64,000 bases of DNA from Anammoximicrobium sp964645045 (GCA_964645045.1 CAZXYZ010000028.1:38432-102431); one strand, 5' to 3'; shown: positions 8,303 to 17,857, numbered from the stretch's first letter. Program-made: numbers and translations. The notes: generated by a model from the letters alone, not told the origin.

Positions 8303-10711
8303 ATGAACATGCTGGCGTTTGTTTTGCTCGCTTTCAATCTGACCGAAGCCGTCCTTGATGATTTCCGCTACGCCGATGCCGCTGCGGCGGCCGCGGCCTG
8401 GAGCGTAGCGCCGCCCACACCGGCGCTGCAGACGGTGGAAACCGAGGGACGCACGGTGGTGCAGTTGGCGGCCCCGTTTCGGGACCAGCCGGAACTGCAG
8501 CGTGTGTATGTGGATCGCCGCGTCGATCTGGATCTGACCTCGGCCGGGGGCTTTGTGCTGGAAGCAGAGGCCGAACCGCCGGAGGCGCTTGCGCGCGTCT
8601 CGCTCTACTTCCACAGCCAAGACGGCTGGTACAGTGCCGGCGGGCGGACGACCAAGCCCGGCTGGCAGCAGCTGCGGTTTGCCAAATCCGCGTTTGGGAC
8701 CGAGGAGTCCCCTGCGGGTTGGGACAAGATCGACAGCGTTCGGATCGCATTTTGGCGCGGCAGCGAGCCCGCCAACGCCGTCATCCGCTTGCGGCGGTTG
8801 GCTGCTGTCCAGCAGGATATTGCGCTGGTGGTGCCCGGCGCGGCGGGCGAGCTGGATGACGCGGAATTGCGGTCGGCTCGAAGCATCTCCGAGGACTTCG
8901 AGGGGATGCTGACGACTTTGGGGTTGGAAGCCGATACGATCGACGAGGCGACGCTCGCCGCGACACGAGGCCGAGTGTTGGGCAAGCGGCCGGTGGCGAT
9001 CTTGGCGTACAACCCTCGGTTGAGCGACGAGGCAGCCGGTGCCTTGGCCCGGTACGTCGAGGCGGGTGGCAAGCTGCTGACGTGCTACCAACTGCATCCG
9101 GAACTGGCAACCGCACTCGGGTTTTCCCGCGGCGAGTACGTGCGGCCGGAACGTGCCGGGCAATTGGCCGAACTCCGGTTCCAGGCGGACGGCGTCGCCG
9201 GTTTGCCGCCCAGTGTGCGGCAGGCATCCTGGAACATCACGACCGCCAGGCCCGTTGCCCACAACGCCCGGATCATCGGTTCCTGGTATGACGATGCCGG
9301 CCGGCCGACCCACTGGCCGGCCATGCTGCTGAGCGACCGCGGCGCGTTTTTCAGCCATGTTTTTCTGGCCGACGATTACGACCGGAAGACGCAGTTACTG
9401 GCGTCGGTCCTGGGCCATCTGGCCGCACCCCTGTGGCAACAGATTGCAAACACATCGCTGCAGCGTGCGGAAAGCGTGGGGCATTGCGGTGACTTGGACG
9501 AGTTGAAAGCATTCTTGCAGGCAAGCGGAAACAGCGAATCGCGGCGGCTGGCGCAGTCGGGGTTCTCGGCGCGAACCACGGCCTTACAGCATCTGGCGAG
9601 CGGCGGTTTTCCCGACGCGGTCCGCCTGGCTGCCGAGAGCCGCGACTTGTTGGCCCAAGCTTACCTGCGTGCCCAACCCAGCCCCGCGCGCGAAGGCCGC
9701 GCGGTCTGGAACCATTCGGGCACCGGCGCGTATCCCGGCGACTGGGAACGTTCGGCGAAAGTGCTGGCCGACAACGGCTTCAACATCGTCCTGCCGAACA
9801 TGCTCTGGGGCGGGCTGGCCCATTACGCCAGCGACGTTTTGCCGCGCAGTGCGACCTTTGCCGAACACGGCGATCAGATCGAGCAGTGCGTGGCAGCGGC
9901 GCACCGGCATGGGCTGGAGGTTCACGTCTGGAAGGTGAACTACAACTTGTCCAATGCGCCGCGCGAGTTCGTCGCCGGGCTTCGGCAGGCCGGCCGCACG
10001 CAAGTTTCCGCGCGGGGCGAACCGCACGACTGGCTGTGCCCGTCGCACCCGGAGAACCAGCGGCTGGAAGTCGACAGCATGCTGGAGGTCGCCCGCCGCT
10101 ACAAGGTGGACGGGCTGCACTTCGATTACATCCGTTACCCGGACGGCGAGCACTGCTATTGCGATGGCTGCCGGCAGCGATTCGAATCCGAGTCGGGCCG
10201 GAAAGTGGACCAGTGGCCGGACGACTGCCACCGCGGTTCGCGCCGCGCCGAGTACCGCGATTGGCGCTGCCGGCAGATCACGCGCGTCGTCAAGGCATTG
10301 CACGACGAAGCGAAAAAACTGTCGCCCGCGCTGAAGATCTCCGCTGCCGTTTTCGGCAGTTATCCGTCGTGTCGCGAGTCGGTGGGGCAGGACTGGCCGG
10401 AGTGGATCAAAGCGGGGCTGCTGGATTTCGTCTGCCCGATGGACTACACCGAAAGCGACGATGCATTTTGCGCGCTGGTCGAGAACCAGCTGCAGTTGGT
10501 GGCGGGCCGGATTCCGGTTTATCCGGGCATCGGCGCGACTGCGTCGCGGTCATCGCTGTCGGCGGATCGCGTCGTAGGCCAGATTTTCCATTCCCGGCGG
10601 TTGGGGGCGGCGGGATTTACCATCTTCAACTTCAGCCCCGCTGTCGCCGAAACGATCCTGCCCGGCGTGGGCGTCGGGGCCGGCGCACAGGGGGCCGAGA
10701 CGCCGAAGTAG
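8303..10711 (+). CDS. glycosyl hydrolase-like 10 (GHL10/DUF187-type) protein
   Basis: 802 aa. A short hydrophobic N-terminus (MNMLAFVLLAFNLTEA) is a likely signal peptide. Residues about 20-165 form a carbohydrate-binding-like sandwich. About 170-400 looks like a Rossmann-type or glutamine-amidotransferase-like domain. From about 455 onward is a TIM barrel of the GHL10/DUF187 kind: GTGAYPGDWERSAKVLADNG, then DGLHFDYIRYPDGEHCYCDG with a likely acidic active residue, and DFVCPMDYTES. Relatives are glycosidases of poorly known specificity. The ATG at 8303 has AGGAG about 8 bases upstream; longer in-frame starts would run through the upstream inverted repeat and are rejected. Confidence 0.75.
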   Translation: MNMLAFVLLAFNLTEAVLDDFRYADAAAAAAAWSVAPPTPALQTVETEGRTVVQLAAPFRDQPELQRVYVDRRVDLDLTSAGGFVLEAEAEPPEALARVSLYFHSQDGWYSAGGRTTKPGWQQLRFAKSAFGTEESPAGWDKIDSVRIAFWRGSEPANAVIRLRRLAAVQQDIALVVPGAAGELDDAELRSARSISEDFEGMLTTLGLEADTIDEATLAATRGRVLGKRPVAILAYNPRLSDEAAGALARYVEAGGKLLTCYQLHPELATALGFSRGEYVRPERAGQLAELRFQADGVAGLPPSVRQASWNITTARPVAHNARIIGSWYDDAGRPTHWPAMLLSDRGAFFSHVFLADDYDRKTQLLASVLGHLAAPLWQQIANTSLQRAESVGHCGDLDELKAFLQASGNSESRRLAQSGFSARTTALQHLASGGFPDAVRLAAESRDLLAQAYLRAQPSPAREGRAVWNHSGTGAYPGDWERSAKVLADNGFNIVLPNMLWGGLAHYASDVLPRSATFAEHGDQIEQCVAAAHRHGLEVHVWKVNYNLSNAPREFVAGLRQAGRTQVSARGEPHDWLCPSHPENQRLEVDSMLEVARRYKVDGLHFDYIRYPDGEHCYCDGCRQRFESESGRKVDQWPDDCHRGSRRAEYRDWRCRQITRVVKALHDEAKKLSPALKISAAVFGSYPSCRESVGQDWPEWIKAGLLDFVCPMDYTESDDAFCALVENQLQLVAGRIPVYPGIGATASRSSLSADRVVGQIFHSRRLGAAGFTIFNFSPAVAETILPGVGVGAGAQGAETPK

Positions 10712-11045
10712 CCGCCTTCGCACACGGGAATGCCCCGCCGCGAATCCCACCCGGAATTGTCGTGACAGGTTTTGCCAAGAGCGCCACAAACGGGGGAGGA
10801 AAGACGGCGAAAAGGGGCAACGGAGCGTTGCATCCGGGGCGGCGGGGGATTCGATTTCGCCGTACTTACTCGGTAACCTATTTGATTCGCACGCGACCGG
10901 TACAAGGGCATTCGAGGAGATTTGAGTTCATGCCAACCAGCCTCTGCCGAAAGACGCCGGTCGTACACACGCCGCTCTGCCCGTATGTGACGAAGGAACT
11001 TCGCAGTCTGCCCGATCCGCAGCGGGATTTGCCTCGAATTGCAAT

Positions 11046-11150
11046 GTGCAGATCACCAGCCTGCTGTGCGCCACACTGGTAACCAAAGTGATCGTACCCG
11101 TCCTGTACGTGATGTTCGTGGAAAACCCGGGCTGGATCCGTTGGGAGCCG
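11046..11150 (+). pseudogene. remnant of the C-terminus of an RND efflux transporter
   Basis: The translation ITSLLCATLVTKVIVPVLYV, followed by MFVENPGWIRWEP, matches the usual last membrane helix and tail of RND pumps (pattern ATLLTLxVVPVLYxxF, then a short basic-aromatic tail). Nothing upstream encodes the rest of a roughly 1000-residue pump. It is a short relic left by a deletion or rearrangement next to the Ehr operon. The call rests on pattern memory alone. Confidence 0.45.
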
Positions 11151-11424
11151 GAGGTTCACCACGGGGCGAGGGAATTGTGGTGCGCCGCGAGCTTCCCCCG
11201 GCCGGCGGCATTCGTCGGTACTTCTTCGTCGCCGTAAGCAGCAACGGACGCAGCCGGTGCGGCGCGTCCCGTGGTGAGGCTCTTCCGTGTCAGCGGGCAC
11301 CGAGCGCGACCCGGCGCTCTAGCTGGTGATGGTGACGACGGCACACGAGACGTCTATGTCCATTGTGCCGCATTTGAGCCGCCGCCTCCAATTAGCTACA
11401 TGAAGTAAACTTTTTCACCTCGGA

Positions 11425-11453
11425 TTGACGTTTTAGGACTTTTTGACGATAGT
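11425..11453 (+). promoter_or_regulatory. putative sigma-70-type promoter of the HTH-EIIA gene and Ehr operon
   Basis: TTGACG at 11425-11430 and GATAGT at 11448-11453 are separated by exactly 17 bases. They match the -35 box at five and the -10 box at four of six positions. The first gene starts at 11484. No experimental support. Confidence 0.4.
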
Positions 11454-11483
11454 ACTGGCGAAATCGCTCAGGAGTTGTCGCTC

Positions 11484-12206
11484 ATGAATCTGACCGTACG
11501 AGATGCCGCCCGGCTCCTAAATGTTTCCGAAAAGAGTATTTACCGCTGGATCAAGCAGGAGATCATCCCGGTTTACCGGGTCAACGAGCAGATGCGTTTC
11601 AACCGCGCTGAACTGCTGGAATGGGCGACCTCCCGAAGGATCCAAGTCTCGCCTGAGATATTTCTAGAGACAGAGTCGCCCCAAACGCCGCTGCCGAGCC
11701 TGACGGAGGCGATCCAAGCAGGCGGCGTGGCCTATCGGCTAGGGGGAATAGACAAGCCATCCGTCCTTCGTGCCTTAATGGATGTCATCAAACTTCCCGA
11801 GGAAGTGGATCGGGAGTTTCTTTTTCAGGTGCTGCTGGCGCGCGAATCTCTGGGTTCAACGGGCATTGGCGACGGCATCGCCATTCCTCACGTCCGTAAC
11901 CCCATCGTGTTGCATGTCACCAAGCCGCTGATCGCGCTCTGCTTTCTCGACAACCCCATTCCCTTTGGAGCCATTGACGGTCAGCCCGTGACCACGCTCT
12001 TTGCCCTCATTAGCCCGACCGTGCGGGCGCATCTGCACATGCTCTCGCGACTGAGTTTCGTGCTTCAGAACCTCGAATTTCGGGCCGCCTTGAAGCGGCA
12101 GGCTTCCCGTGACGAGTTGATGCTGCTTCTCGCTCAGGCGGAAGCCAAGGTTCCGACGTCCAGCGGCGGTGGTTTGGAAGCCAATCAGAAAGTCGTGACG
12201 AAGTAA
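11484..12206 (+). CDS. HTH DNA-binding domain fused to a PTS EIIA (fructose/nitrogen type) domain
   Basis: 240 aa. Residues about 3-50 are a MerR/excisionase-type helix-turn-helix (TVRDAARLLNVSEKSIYRWI). A linker leads to a PTS EIIA type-2 domain (about 85-225), with the phospho-acceptor histidine in GIAIPHVRNP (H136) and the usual second half (FALISPTVRAHLHMLSRLSF). EIIA-Ntr-like domains are phosphorylated by PTS proteins and act as sensors. Fused to HTH, it is likely a transcription regulator that senses phosphoryl flux. It is the first gene before the Ehr complex (36 bases) and probably controls it; that link is inferred from position. The ATG at 11484 has GGAG nine bases upstream, better than the TTG at 11475. 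Confidence 0.85.
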   Translation: MNLTVRDAARLLNVSEKSIYRWIKQEIIPVYRVNEQMRFNRAELLEWATSRRIQVSPEIFLETESPQTPLPSLTEAIQAGGVAYRLGGIDKPSVLRALMDVIKLPEEVDREFLFQVLLARESLGSTGIGDGIAIPHVRNPIVLHVTKPLIALCFLDNPIPFGAIDGQPVTTLFALISPTVRAHLHMLSRLSFVLQNLEFRAALKRQASRDELMLLLAQAEAKVPTSSGGGLEANQKVVTK

Positions 12207-12242
12207 CCCACACAGCGTCCGGCGGGCACAAACGGAGCAAAC

Positions 12243-14252
12243 ATGTCGTTGGTCCTGATCTTTGTCGCGATCCTCGTGATGGCAGTAAGCGGTCTGTTCG
12301 GGCTGTTTCTCCCGCGACGATCCGCTTGGGGTCAATGGATTGCGGCGACGATGACGGTGTTGGCCGCCGTGGGCGGTCTCGTGGGCGCGGGCTTGGGGCT
12401 GGTGCGGCACCACTTCGATCCATTGGTCTTGCCGTTCACCATGATGGGTGGCCACCCCGTTCTGGCGGTGGACGCGTTGAGTGCCTTTTTTCTCGTTCCC
12501 GTGTTCCTGGTTGGTGGCCTCGGGTCGATTTATGGGCTGGGATACTGGCCCCAGCGGCGGCACCTCAGGTCCGGCACGAAGCTGCGCCTCTGCTGGGGTC
12601 TGCTGATCGCCGGGATGGCGCTCCTGCTCGTCAGTCGAAGCGGGCTGGTGTTCCTGCTGGGGTGGGAAGTCATGGCACTGTCGGCGTTCTTCCTTGTCAG
12701 CACCGAAGATCACCGCGCCCATTGTCGTGAGGCGGGCTGGATTTACTTCATTGCCACGCATGTTGGCACGTTGACGCTGTTTGCGCTGTTTGCGTTGTGG
12801 CGCTGGGCGACGGGGTCCTATGACATGGTGTCGGCCTCGCCGGACACGATGGGCATGGGGGTCAAGAACGCCTTGTTCTTACTGGCATTGCTCGGGTTTG
12901 GTCTGAAAGCAGGGATGATGCCTTTGCACTTCTGGTTGCCCACAGCGCACGCGAATGCCCCCAGCCACGTCTCGGCAATCCTCTCGGGCGTGGTGCTCAA
13001 GATCGGCATCTATGGCCTCGTGAGAATGCTGTCGCTCCTGCCGAACCCGCCCGCGGCGTGGGGCGCTCTGATTCTGCTTTTGGCGACAATCAGCGCGCTG
13101 CTGGGCGTTGTTTTCGCCATCGGCCAGCACGATCTCAAACGGCTACTGGCCTACCACAGCGTCGAGAACATCGGGATCATCCTGATGGGGATGGGCCTCG
13201 CGATGCTGGGCCGGTCACTCCATCGCCCGGAATGGGTAGTATTGGGATTGGCGGGGTGTCTATTGCATGTCTGGAATCACAGTTTGTTCAAGTCGCTGTT
13301 GTTCCTTTGCGCCGGCTCCGTCCTGCACCGTGCCCACACGCGCCAGATAGATCGCCTCGGCGGGCTCGCCAAGACCATGCCCTGGACCGCGCTGCTTTTC
13401 CTGGTGGGTGCGGTGGCGATCTGTGGCCTGCCTCCGCTCAATGGGTTTGTCAGTGAGTTGCTGGTTTACTTGGGACTGCTGCGCACTGCCGCAGAGCAAG
13501 GCGGCGGGGGGGCGGCGGTGTTGCTGGTGGTGCCGGTTTTGGCAATGGTTGGCGCCCTGGCTGTGGCGTGCTTCGTCAAAGTCTATGGGGTCGTGTTCCT
13601 TGGCAATGCGCGCACCCCGGGGGCAGCGCATGCTCACGAGGCCCCCCTGTCGATGCGGGGCCCGGCGATGGTTCTTGCCGTGGGCTGTGTCCTGATCGGA
13701 TTGGCTCCGATGGTCGTGGCTCCAGTCCTGGACGCCGGGATCGCGGCCTGGCTGCCCGAGCTGGGCTCATCCACCATTTCCCTCCGCACGCTGGTGCCGT
13801 TGGGGACCGTGAGCGCAACGGCCGCGACGTTGGTCGTGCTGATTATTGTGATCAGCGTCTTCTTGGCCGGCCGCAGACCAACGCGTGGGCTTGTCGGAAC
13901 TTGGGATTGTGGCTACGCCCGCCCAAGCAGCCGCATGCAATACACCGCTTCATCCTTCGCGCAGATGGTCGTCGGTATGTTCGGGTGGGCGCTTCGCCCC
14001 CGAACCCGCTTGCCACAGATTGAGGGGGCATTTCCGATGGCGACGGAGATGCACAGCCATGTGAATGAGCCGATCCTTGACCGAGTGCTGTTGCCGACCG
14101 GCCACACCGCAGAACGTTGTTTTCGGTGGTTCCATCGCTACCAGCAAGGCCTTACCCAGCATTACGTGCTCTACATCCTGATCACGGTCGTCGTGCTGCT
14201 GGCGGCGCTCCTACCGTTTGATGCGATCTTGGCAAGGGTGGTCGCTTTCTAA
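12243..14252 (+). CDS. hyfB: HyfB-like antiporter-type membrane subunit (first copy)
   Basis: 669 aa, about 15 membrane helices. Belongs to the proton-translocating NuoL/HyfB/Mrp antiporter family. Typical landmarks are the helix-5 glutamate in FLLGWEVMALSAFFLV, the helix-7 lysine region KAGMMPLHFWLPTAHANAPS with SGVVLKIGIYG, the HDLKRLLAYHSVENIGI loop, and LPPLNGFVSE. The C-terminal region carries the HyfB-specific GTWDCGYARPSSRMQYTASS stretch. It should sit in the membrane arm of the Ehr complex and help move protons or sodium. GGAG lies seven bases before the ATG. The next gene is a close paralogue, so the complex has a duplicated HyfB. Confidence 0.88.
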   Translation: MSLVLIFVAILVMAVSGLFGLFLPRRSAWGQWIAATMTVLAAVGGLVGAGLGLVRHHFDPLVLPFTMMGGHPVLAVDALSAFFLVPVFLVGGLGSIYGLGYWPQRRHLRSGTKLRLCWGLLIAGMALLLVSRSGLVFLLGWEVMALSAFFLVSTEDHRAHCREAGWIYFIATHVGTLTLFALFALWRWATGSYDMVSASPDTMGMGVKNALFLLALLGFGLKAGMMPLHFWLPTAHANAPSHVSAILSGVVLKIGIYGLVRMLSLLPNPPAAWGALILLLATISALLGVVFAIGQHDLKRLLAYHSVENIGIILMGMGLAMLGRSLHRPEWVVLGLAGCLLHVWNHSLFKSLLFLCAGSVLHRAHTRQIDRLGGLAKTMPWTALLFLVGAVAICGLPPLNGFVSELLVYLGLLRTAAEQGGGGAAVLLVVPVLAMVGALAVACFVKVYGVVFLGNARTPGAAHAHEAPLSMRGPAMVLAVGCVLIGLAPMVVAPVLDAGIAAWLPELGSSTISLRTLVPLGTVSATAATLVVLIIVISVFLAGRRPTRGLVGTWDCGYARPSSRMQYTASSFAQMVVGMFGWALRPRTRLPQIEGAFPMATEMHSHVNEPILDRVLLPTGHTAERCFRWFHRYQQGLTQHYVLYILITVVVLLAALLPFDAILARVVAF

Positions 14253-14308
14253 GATAGTGCTCGGTGCCTGACCGGGCCGTCGCACCAGGCCATCAGAAAG
14301 AAGGATTC

Positions 14309-16303
14309 ATGTTGAGTGTCTGGTTGGTTCTTGGATCGATTGGGATCCTCGTGAGCAGCGGCGTGCCCGCGTGCCTGCTCTCGTGCCGCTCACGGATTGG
14401 GCAGCGATTGACGGTATTGCTGATGGCCGTGGGTGGCCTCTTGGGCTTGAGTGGCCTTGGCTATGCGATTCTCGAAACAACGTCTCCATCCTGGCGCGTG
14501 CCATGGTTCTTGCCCTGGGGCGAGTTTGCCGTAACGCTCGATCCCCTGAGCGTCTTCTTTCTGGCACCGGTCTTCGTGGTCCCCGCACTTGGCGCCGTCT
14601 ACGGATTGGATTACTGGAGACAGTCAGAGCATCCGGAGAGCGGCCGGCGGCTGGGGCTTTTCTACGGGCTGCTCGCCGGTTCCATGGCCATGGTCGTGAT
14701 TGCGCGTGACGGTGTGCTCTTCCTGATGGCCTGGGAAGCGATGGCCATCGCGGCCTACTTCGCGGCGACCGCGGATGAACGCAGCCCCGAGGTCCGGCGC
14801 GCGGGCTGGGTGTACTTGATTGCGACGCACGCCGGGACACTGAGCCTGATTGCCATGTTCGCTCTCTGGCATCGCGTCACCGGATCGTTCTCGCTGTCTC
14901 CTGCGTCCCTGATGCCCGCGACGATGAGCGGGGCGCTCTTCGTTCTGGCGCTCGTCGGCTTCGGCTTCAAGGCCGGGCTGATGCCGCTGCACGTGTGGCT
15001 GCCGGGCGCCCACGCGAACGCGCCCAGTCATGTCTCGGCGGTGATGTCGGGCGTAATGCTCAAGATGGGTGTGTACGGGATCGTTCGCATGACCGCAATC
15101 CTGCCTGCCCCGGCGCCATGGTGGGGCGGCGTGCTGTTGGCAGTAGGTGCGCTTACGGGAATTGCCGGCATTGCCTTTGCGATTAGCCAACATGACATCA
15201 AACGACTGTTGGCCTATAGCAGTGTGGAGAACATCGGCATCATCGCCATGGGCTTGGGACTGGCGTTGCTGGGCCGATCGCAGGGCCGAGCGGATTGGGT
15301 CGTGTTGGGTCTGGGCAGCGCCTTGTTGCACGTCTGGAACCATGCCCTCTTCAAGTCGTTGCTGTTCCTTCTCGCCGGGGCGGTCATACATGCGGCAGAC
15401 ACCCGCGAGATGGACCGGTTGGGAGGACTCGCCAAGCGGATGCCGTGGACCGCAAGCCTGTTCGTTGTGGGAGCGGTAGCCATCTGTGCCCTCCCGCCGC
15501 TGAACGGATTCGTAAGCGAGTGGCTCCTCTATCTCGGTCTGTTTCGCACCTTGAGCCCCGGTGTGGCTTCGGCGATGGCGGCGGCGGCGATGGCGGCCGT
15601 TGGTCTGGCGTTGATAGGTGCCTTGGCCGTCGCCTGCTTCGTCAAGTTCCTGGGCGCGGTATTCCTCGGGACGCCGCGCAGCGACGCCGCCCAGCATGCA
15701 CATGACCCGCCTGCCGGAATGATGCTGCCCATGGCGGCCTTGGCGTTGGGCTGCGTCGGTTTGGGTGTGCTGCCGATGGTCGCGGCGCCACTCCTTGGGA
15801 GCGCGGCTCAGTCCTGGACGGCCCTACCCGGCACATCGCCCCAGTTGATCACCGAACTGGCACCGTTGAACTGGGTCTCCCTGATGGGGGCGAGTCTACT
15901 CGGACTGATGACGGCGGGCACGCTTGTCTGGAGCGTGTTGTGCAGGGTGCGATCCACTTGGAAGGCGGGAACATGGGATTGTGGCTACGCCCAGCCAACG
16001 TCCCGGATGCAGTACACGGGATCCTCGTTCGTTCAAATCCTGGTGAACCTGTTCACGTTCATCGTTTGGCCCCAACGCCACGAGCCAGGCGTCGAGGGAA
16101 TACACCCCCGGAAGGCTCAGTTCAAGAGCCTCACGCCGGACACCGTCTTGGATCGACTTGTCACTCCCGTGTTTATTCTCGCGGGACAGCTTCTGCCGAA
16201 GGCCCGCGTATTCCAGCAGGGCCGGACACAATACTACGTGCTCTACGTCCTGGTGACGGTGATCGTGTTGCTCCTTTGGGGCGCAATGGGAACGAAGCCA
16301 TGA
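14309..16303 (+). CDS. hyfB: HyfB-like antiporter-type membrane subunit (second, tandem copy)
   Basis: 664 aa. Same architecture as the preceding gene, with the matching landmarks LMAWEAMAIAAYFAAT, KAGLMPLHVWLPGAHANAPS, HDIKRLLAYSSVENIGI, LPPLNGFVSEWLLYLG and the tail GTWDCGYAQPTSRMQYTGSS. Conservation of the charged membrane residues suggests it is functional. E. coli Hyf uses HyfB, HyfD and HyfF as three different antiporter-like subunits; here the second is a HyfB duplicate. I place the start at the ATG at 14309, preceded by AGAAAGAAGGA. The stop overlaps the hyfC start by four bases (ATGA), indicating translational coupling. Confidence 0.85.
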   Translation: MLSVWLVLGSIGILVSSGVPACLLSCRSRIGQRLTVLLMAVGGLLGLSGLGYAILETTSPSWRVPWFLPWGEFAVTLDPLSVFFLAPVFVVPALGAVYGLDYWRQSEHPESGRRLGLFYGLLAGSMAMVVIARDGVLFLMAWEAMAIAAYFAATADERSPEVRRAGWVYLIATHAGTLSLIAMFALWHRVTGSFSLSPASLMPATMSGALFVLALVGFGFKAGLMPLHVWLPGAHANAPSHVSAVMSGVMLKMGVYGIVRMTAILPAPAPWWGGVLLAVGALTGIAGIAFAISQHDIKRLLAYSSVENIGIIAMGLGLALLGRSQGRADWVVLGLGSALLHVWNHALFKSLLFLLAGAVIHAADTREMDRLGGLAKRMPWTASLFVVGAVAICALPPLNGFVSEWLLYLGLFRTLSPGVASAMAAAAMAAVGLALIGALAVACFVKFLGAVFLGTPRSDAAQHAHDPPAGMMLPMAALALGCVGLGVLPMVAAPLLGSAAQSWTALPGTSPQLITELAPLNWVSLMGASLLGLMTAGTLVWSVLCRVRSTWKAGTWDCGYAQPTSRMQYTGSSFVQILVNLFTFIVWPQRHEPGVEGIHPRKAQFKSLTPDTVLDRLVTPVFILAGQLLPKARVFQQGRTQYYVLYVLVTVIVLLLWGAMGTKP

Positions 16304-17208
16304 ACAACATCCTCATTCATCTGGCACTCCTGCTCTTCTTTCCGCCGCTGCTGCTGGGGCTGATCAACAAGACCAAGGCCCGGTTTGCCGGTCGTGTGGG
16401 GCCTCCGGTCCTGCAAACCTATTTTGATTTGGCCAAGCTGATGCGAAAAGGGCTGGTAATCAGTAACACCACGTCGTGGGTATTCCGCGCAGGCCCCATC
16501 GTCACCTTGGCGACGGTGCTTCTGGCCGGTCTTCTGATTCCCATCAGTTCCTTCGACGCGCCGATCCGCTTCACAGGCGACCTCATCCTGTTTGCCTACC
16601 TGTTTGGGCTCTCCCGATTCTTCACCACCGCCGCGGCGCTGGATACGGGATCACCCTTTGAAGGCATGGGGGCGGCGCGAGAGGTCTCCTTTGCCTGCCT
16701 CTCGGAACCGGCGATGTTCTTTGCTCTGCTTGTGCTAGTCAAGACTTCGGGGTCCCTTTCGCTGACCGGGATGCTCCATGGCCCCGCGGGGGGCTATGTC
16801 ATGGCCGTCATCGCGCCCTTGATATGCGTTGGCGTCGGCATGTTCATCGTCTTGCTGGCGGAGACCTGCCGGATTCCGGTGGACGACCCCAACACCCATC
16901 TGGAACTCACCATGATTCATGAGGTCATGGTGCTCGACCATAGCGGGCCGCTGCTGGGTGTGATCCTCTATTCGGCTTCGCTCAAGCTGTTTATTCTGGG
17001 CGCCTTCCTCCTGCATGTGATCGTGCCGTTTCACACCGGTGTGGGCTGGATGAACTGGCTGCTGTTTATCCTGGAGATGGCGGGCCTGGCGGTCGTCATC
17101 GGCGTGGTGGAGTCGATGATGGCGCGCCTGCGGATGCGTCACGTTCCGTACCTGCTCGTCGCGGCCACGCTGTTCTGTGGTTTCGGATTTATCCTGATGG
17201 TGAGGTGA
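16300..17208 (+). CDS. hyfC: HyfC/NuoH-like membrane subunit
   Basis: 302 aa, eight or so membrane helices. It is the NuoH/HyfC/EchB homologue that anchors the hydrophilic arm and links redox chemistry to ion pumping. Seen: KARFAGRVGPPVLQTYFDLA near the N-terminus, the conserved loop DTGSPFEGMGAAREVSFACL with its glutamates, and ETCRIPVDDPNTHLELTMIH, a very well conserved signature of the family. The start ATG overlaps the stop of the second hyfB. hyfE follows after four bases. Confidence 0.9.
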   Translation: MNNILIHLALLLFFPPLLLGLINKTKARFAGRVGPPVLQTYFDLAKLMRKGLVISNTTSWVFRAGPIVTLATVLLAGLLIPISSFDAPIRFTGDLILFAYLFGLSRFFTTAAALDTGSPFEGMGAAREVSFACLSEPAMFFALLVLVKTSGSLSLTGMLHGPAGGYVMAVIAPLICVGVGMFIVLLAETCRIPVDDPNTHLELTMIHEVMVLDHSGPLLGVILYSASLKLFILGAFLLHVIVPFHTGVGWMNWLLFILEMAGLAVVIGVVESMMARLRMRHVPYLLVAATLFCGFGFILMVR

Positions 17209-17212
17209 CAAT

Positions 17213-17854
17213 ATGACCAACCAAATCAGCGCTCTGCTGATCGTTGTCTTGGGGATTAACCTGTTCACGCTGGGCACCAGCCGCATCCTGGCCGTAATCC
17301 GCATCGTGGCCCTGCAAGGTGCTCTGCTGGGCATCCTTCCGTTTCTGGTTCACCCCCACGTGAGTTATTCGGCCATCCTGATCGCGGTCGTGGCCATCGC
17401 GCTGAAGAGCTTTCTCATCCCTGCGGTCATGATTCGGGCTCTGCGTGATGCCCAGATCAAACGCGAGGTCGAGCCGTTGATCGGTTTTCTGCCGTCGATC
17501 CTGCTCGGGGCGGCAGCGACGGCGTTTGCCCTGGTCTTCACCAGTCAACTGCCCCTGATCGACCAACATACCGGCTCGCTGCTGGTTCCGGCCTCGCTGG
17601 CGACCATCCTGACGGGGTTCATTCTGTTGACGACGCGTTACAAGGCGCTTACCCAGGTCGTCGGATACCTGGTGCTCGAAAACGGGATCTTCATCTTCGG
17701 CATGTTGCTGATCGACGCGATGCCGTTTGTGGTCGAAGTCGGCGTGTTCCTGGACCTCTTCGTCGGCATTTTTGTCATCTGCATTATCACGAACCATATT
17801 AACTCAGCGTTCTCCTCGATGGACACACGTCGTTTGGTCACGCTCAAGGAATAA
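17213..17854 (+). CDS. hyfE: HyfE-like membrane subunit
   Basis: 213 aa with six to seven membrane helices. The length and hydrophobic pattern, the position between hyfC and hyfF, and motifs such as LTTRYKALTQVVGYLVLENG with IFIFGMLL match HyfE, the NuoK-like small subunit of hydrogenase-4-type complexes. GGTGAGGTGA just before the ATG serves as the ribosome-binding site. It helps form the ion channel between the HyfC module and the antiporter-like subunits. No odd features. Confidence 0.85.
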   Translation: MTNQISALLIVVLGINLFTLGTSRILAVIRIVALQGALLGILPFLVHPHVSYSAILIAVVAIALKSFLIPAVMIRALRDAQIKREVEPLIGFLPSILLGAAATAFALVFTSQLPLIDQHTGSLLVPASLATILTGFILLTTRYKALTQVVGYLVLENGIFIFGMLLIDAMPFVVEVGVFLDLFVGIFVICIITNHINSAFSSMDTRRLVTLKE

Positions 17855-17857
17855 CTC

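Larger units (their letters stand above)
10712..11483. other. long intergenic region with one gene relic
   Basis: About 770 bases. The only coding-like part is the RND transporter remnant near 11046-11150. A promoter candidate lies at 11425-11453. The rest shows no gene, RNA or repeat that I can recognise. Confidence 0.5.
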
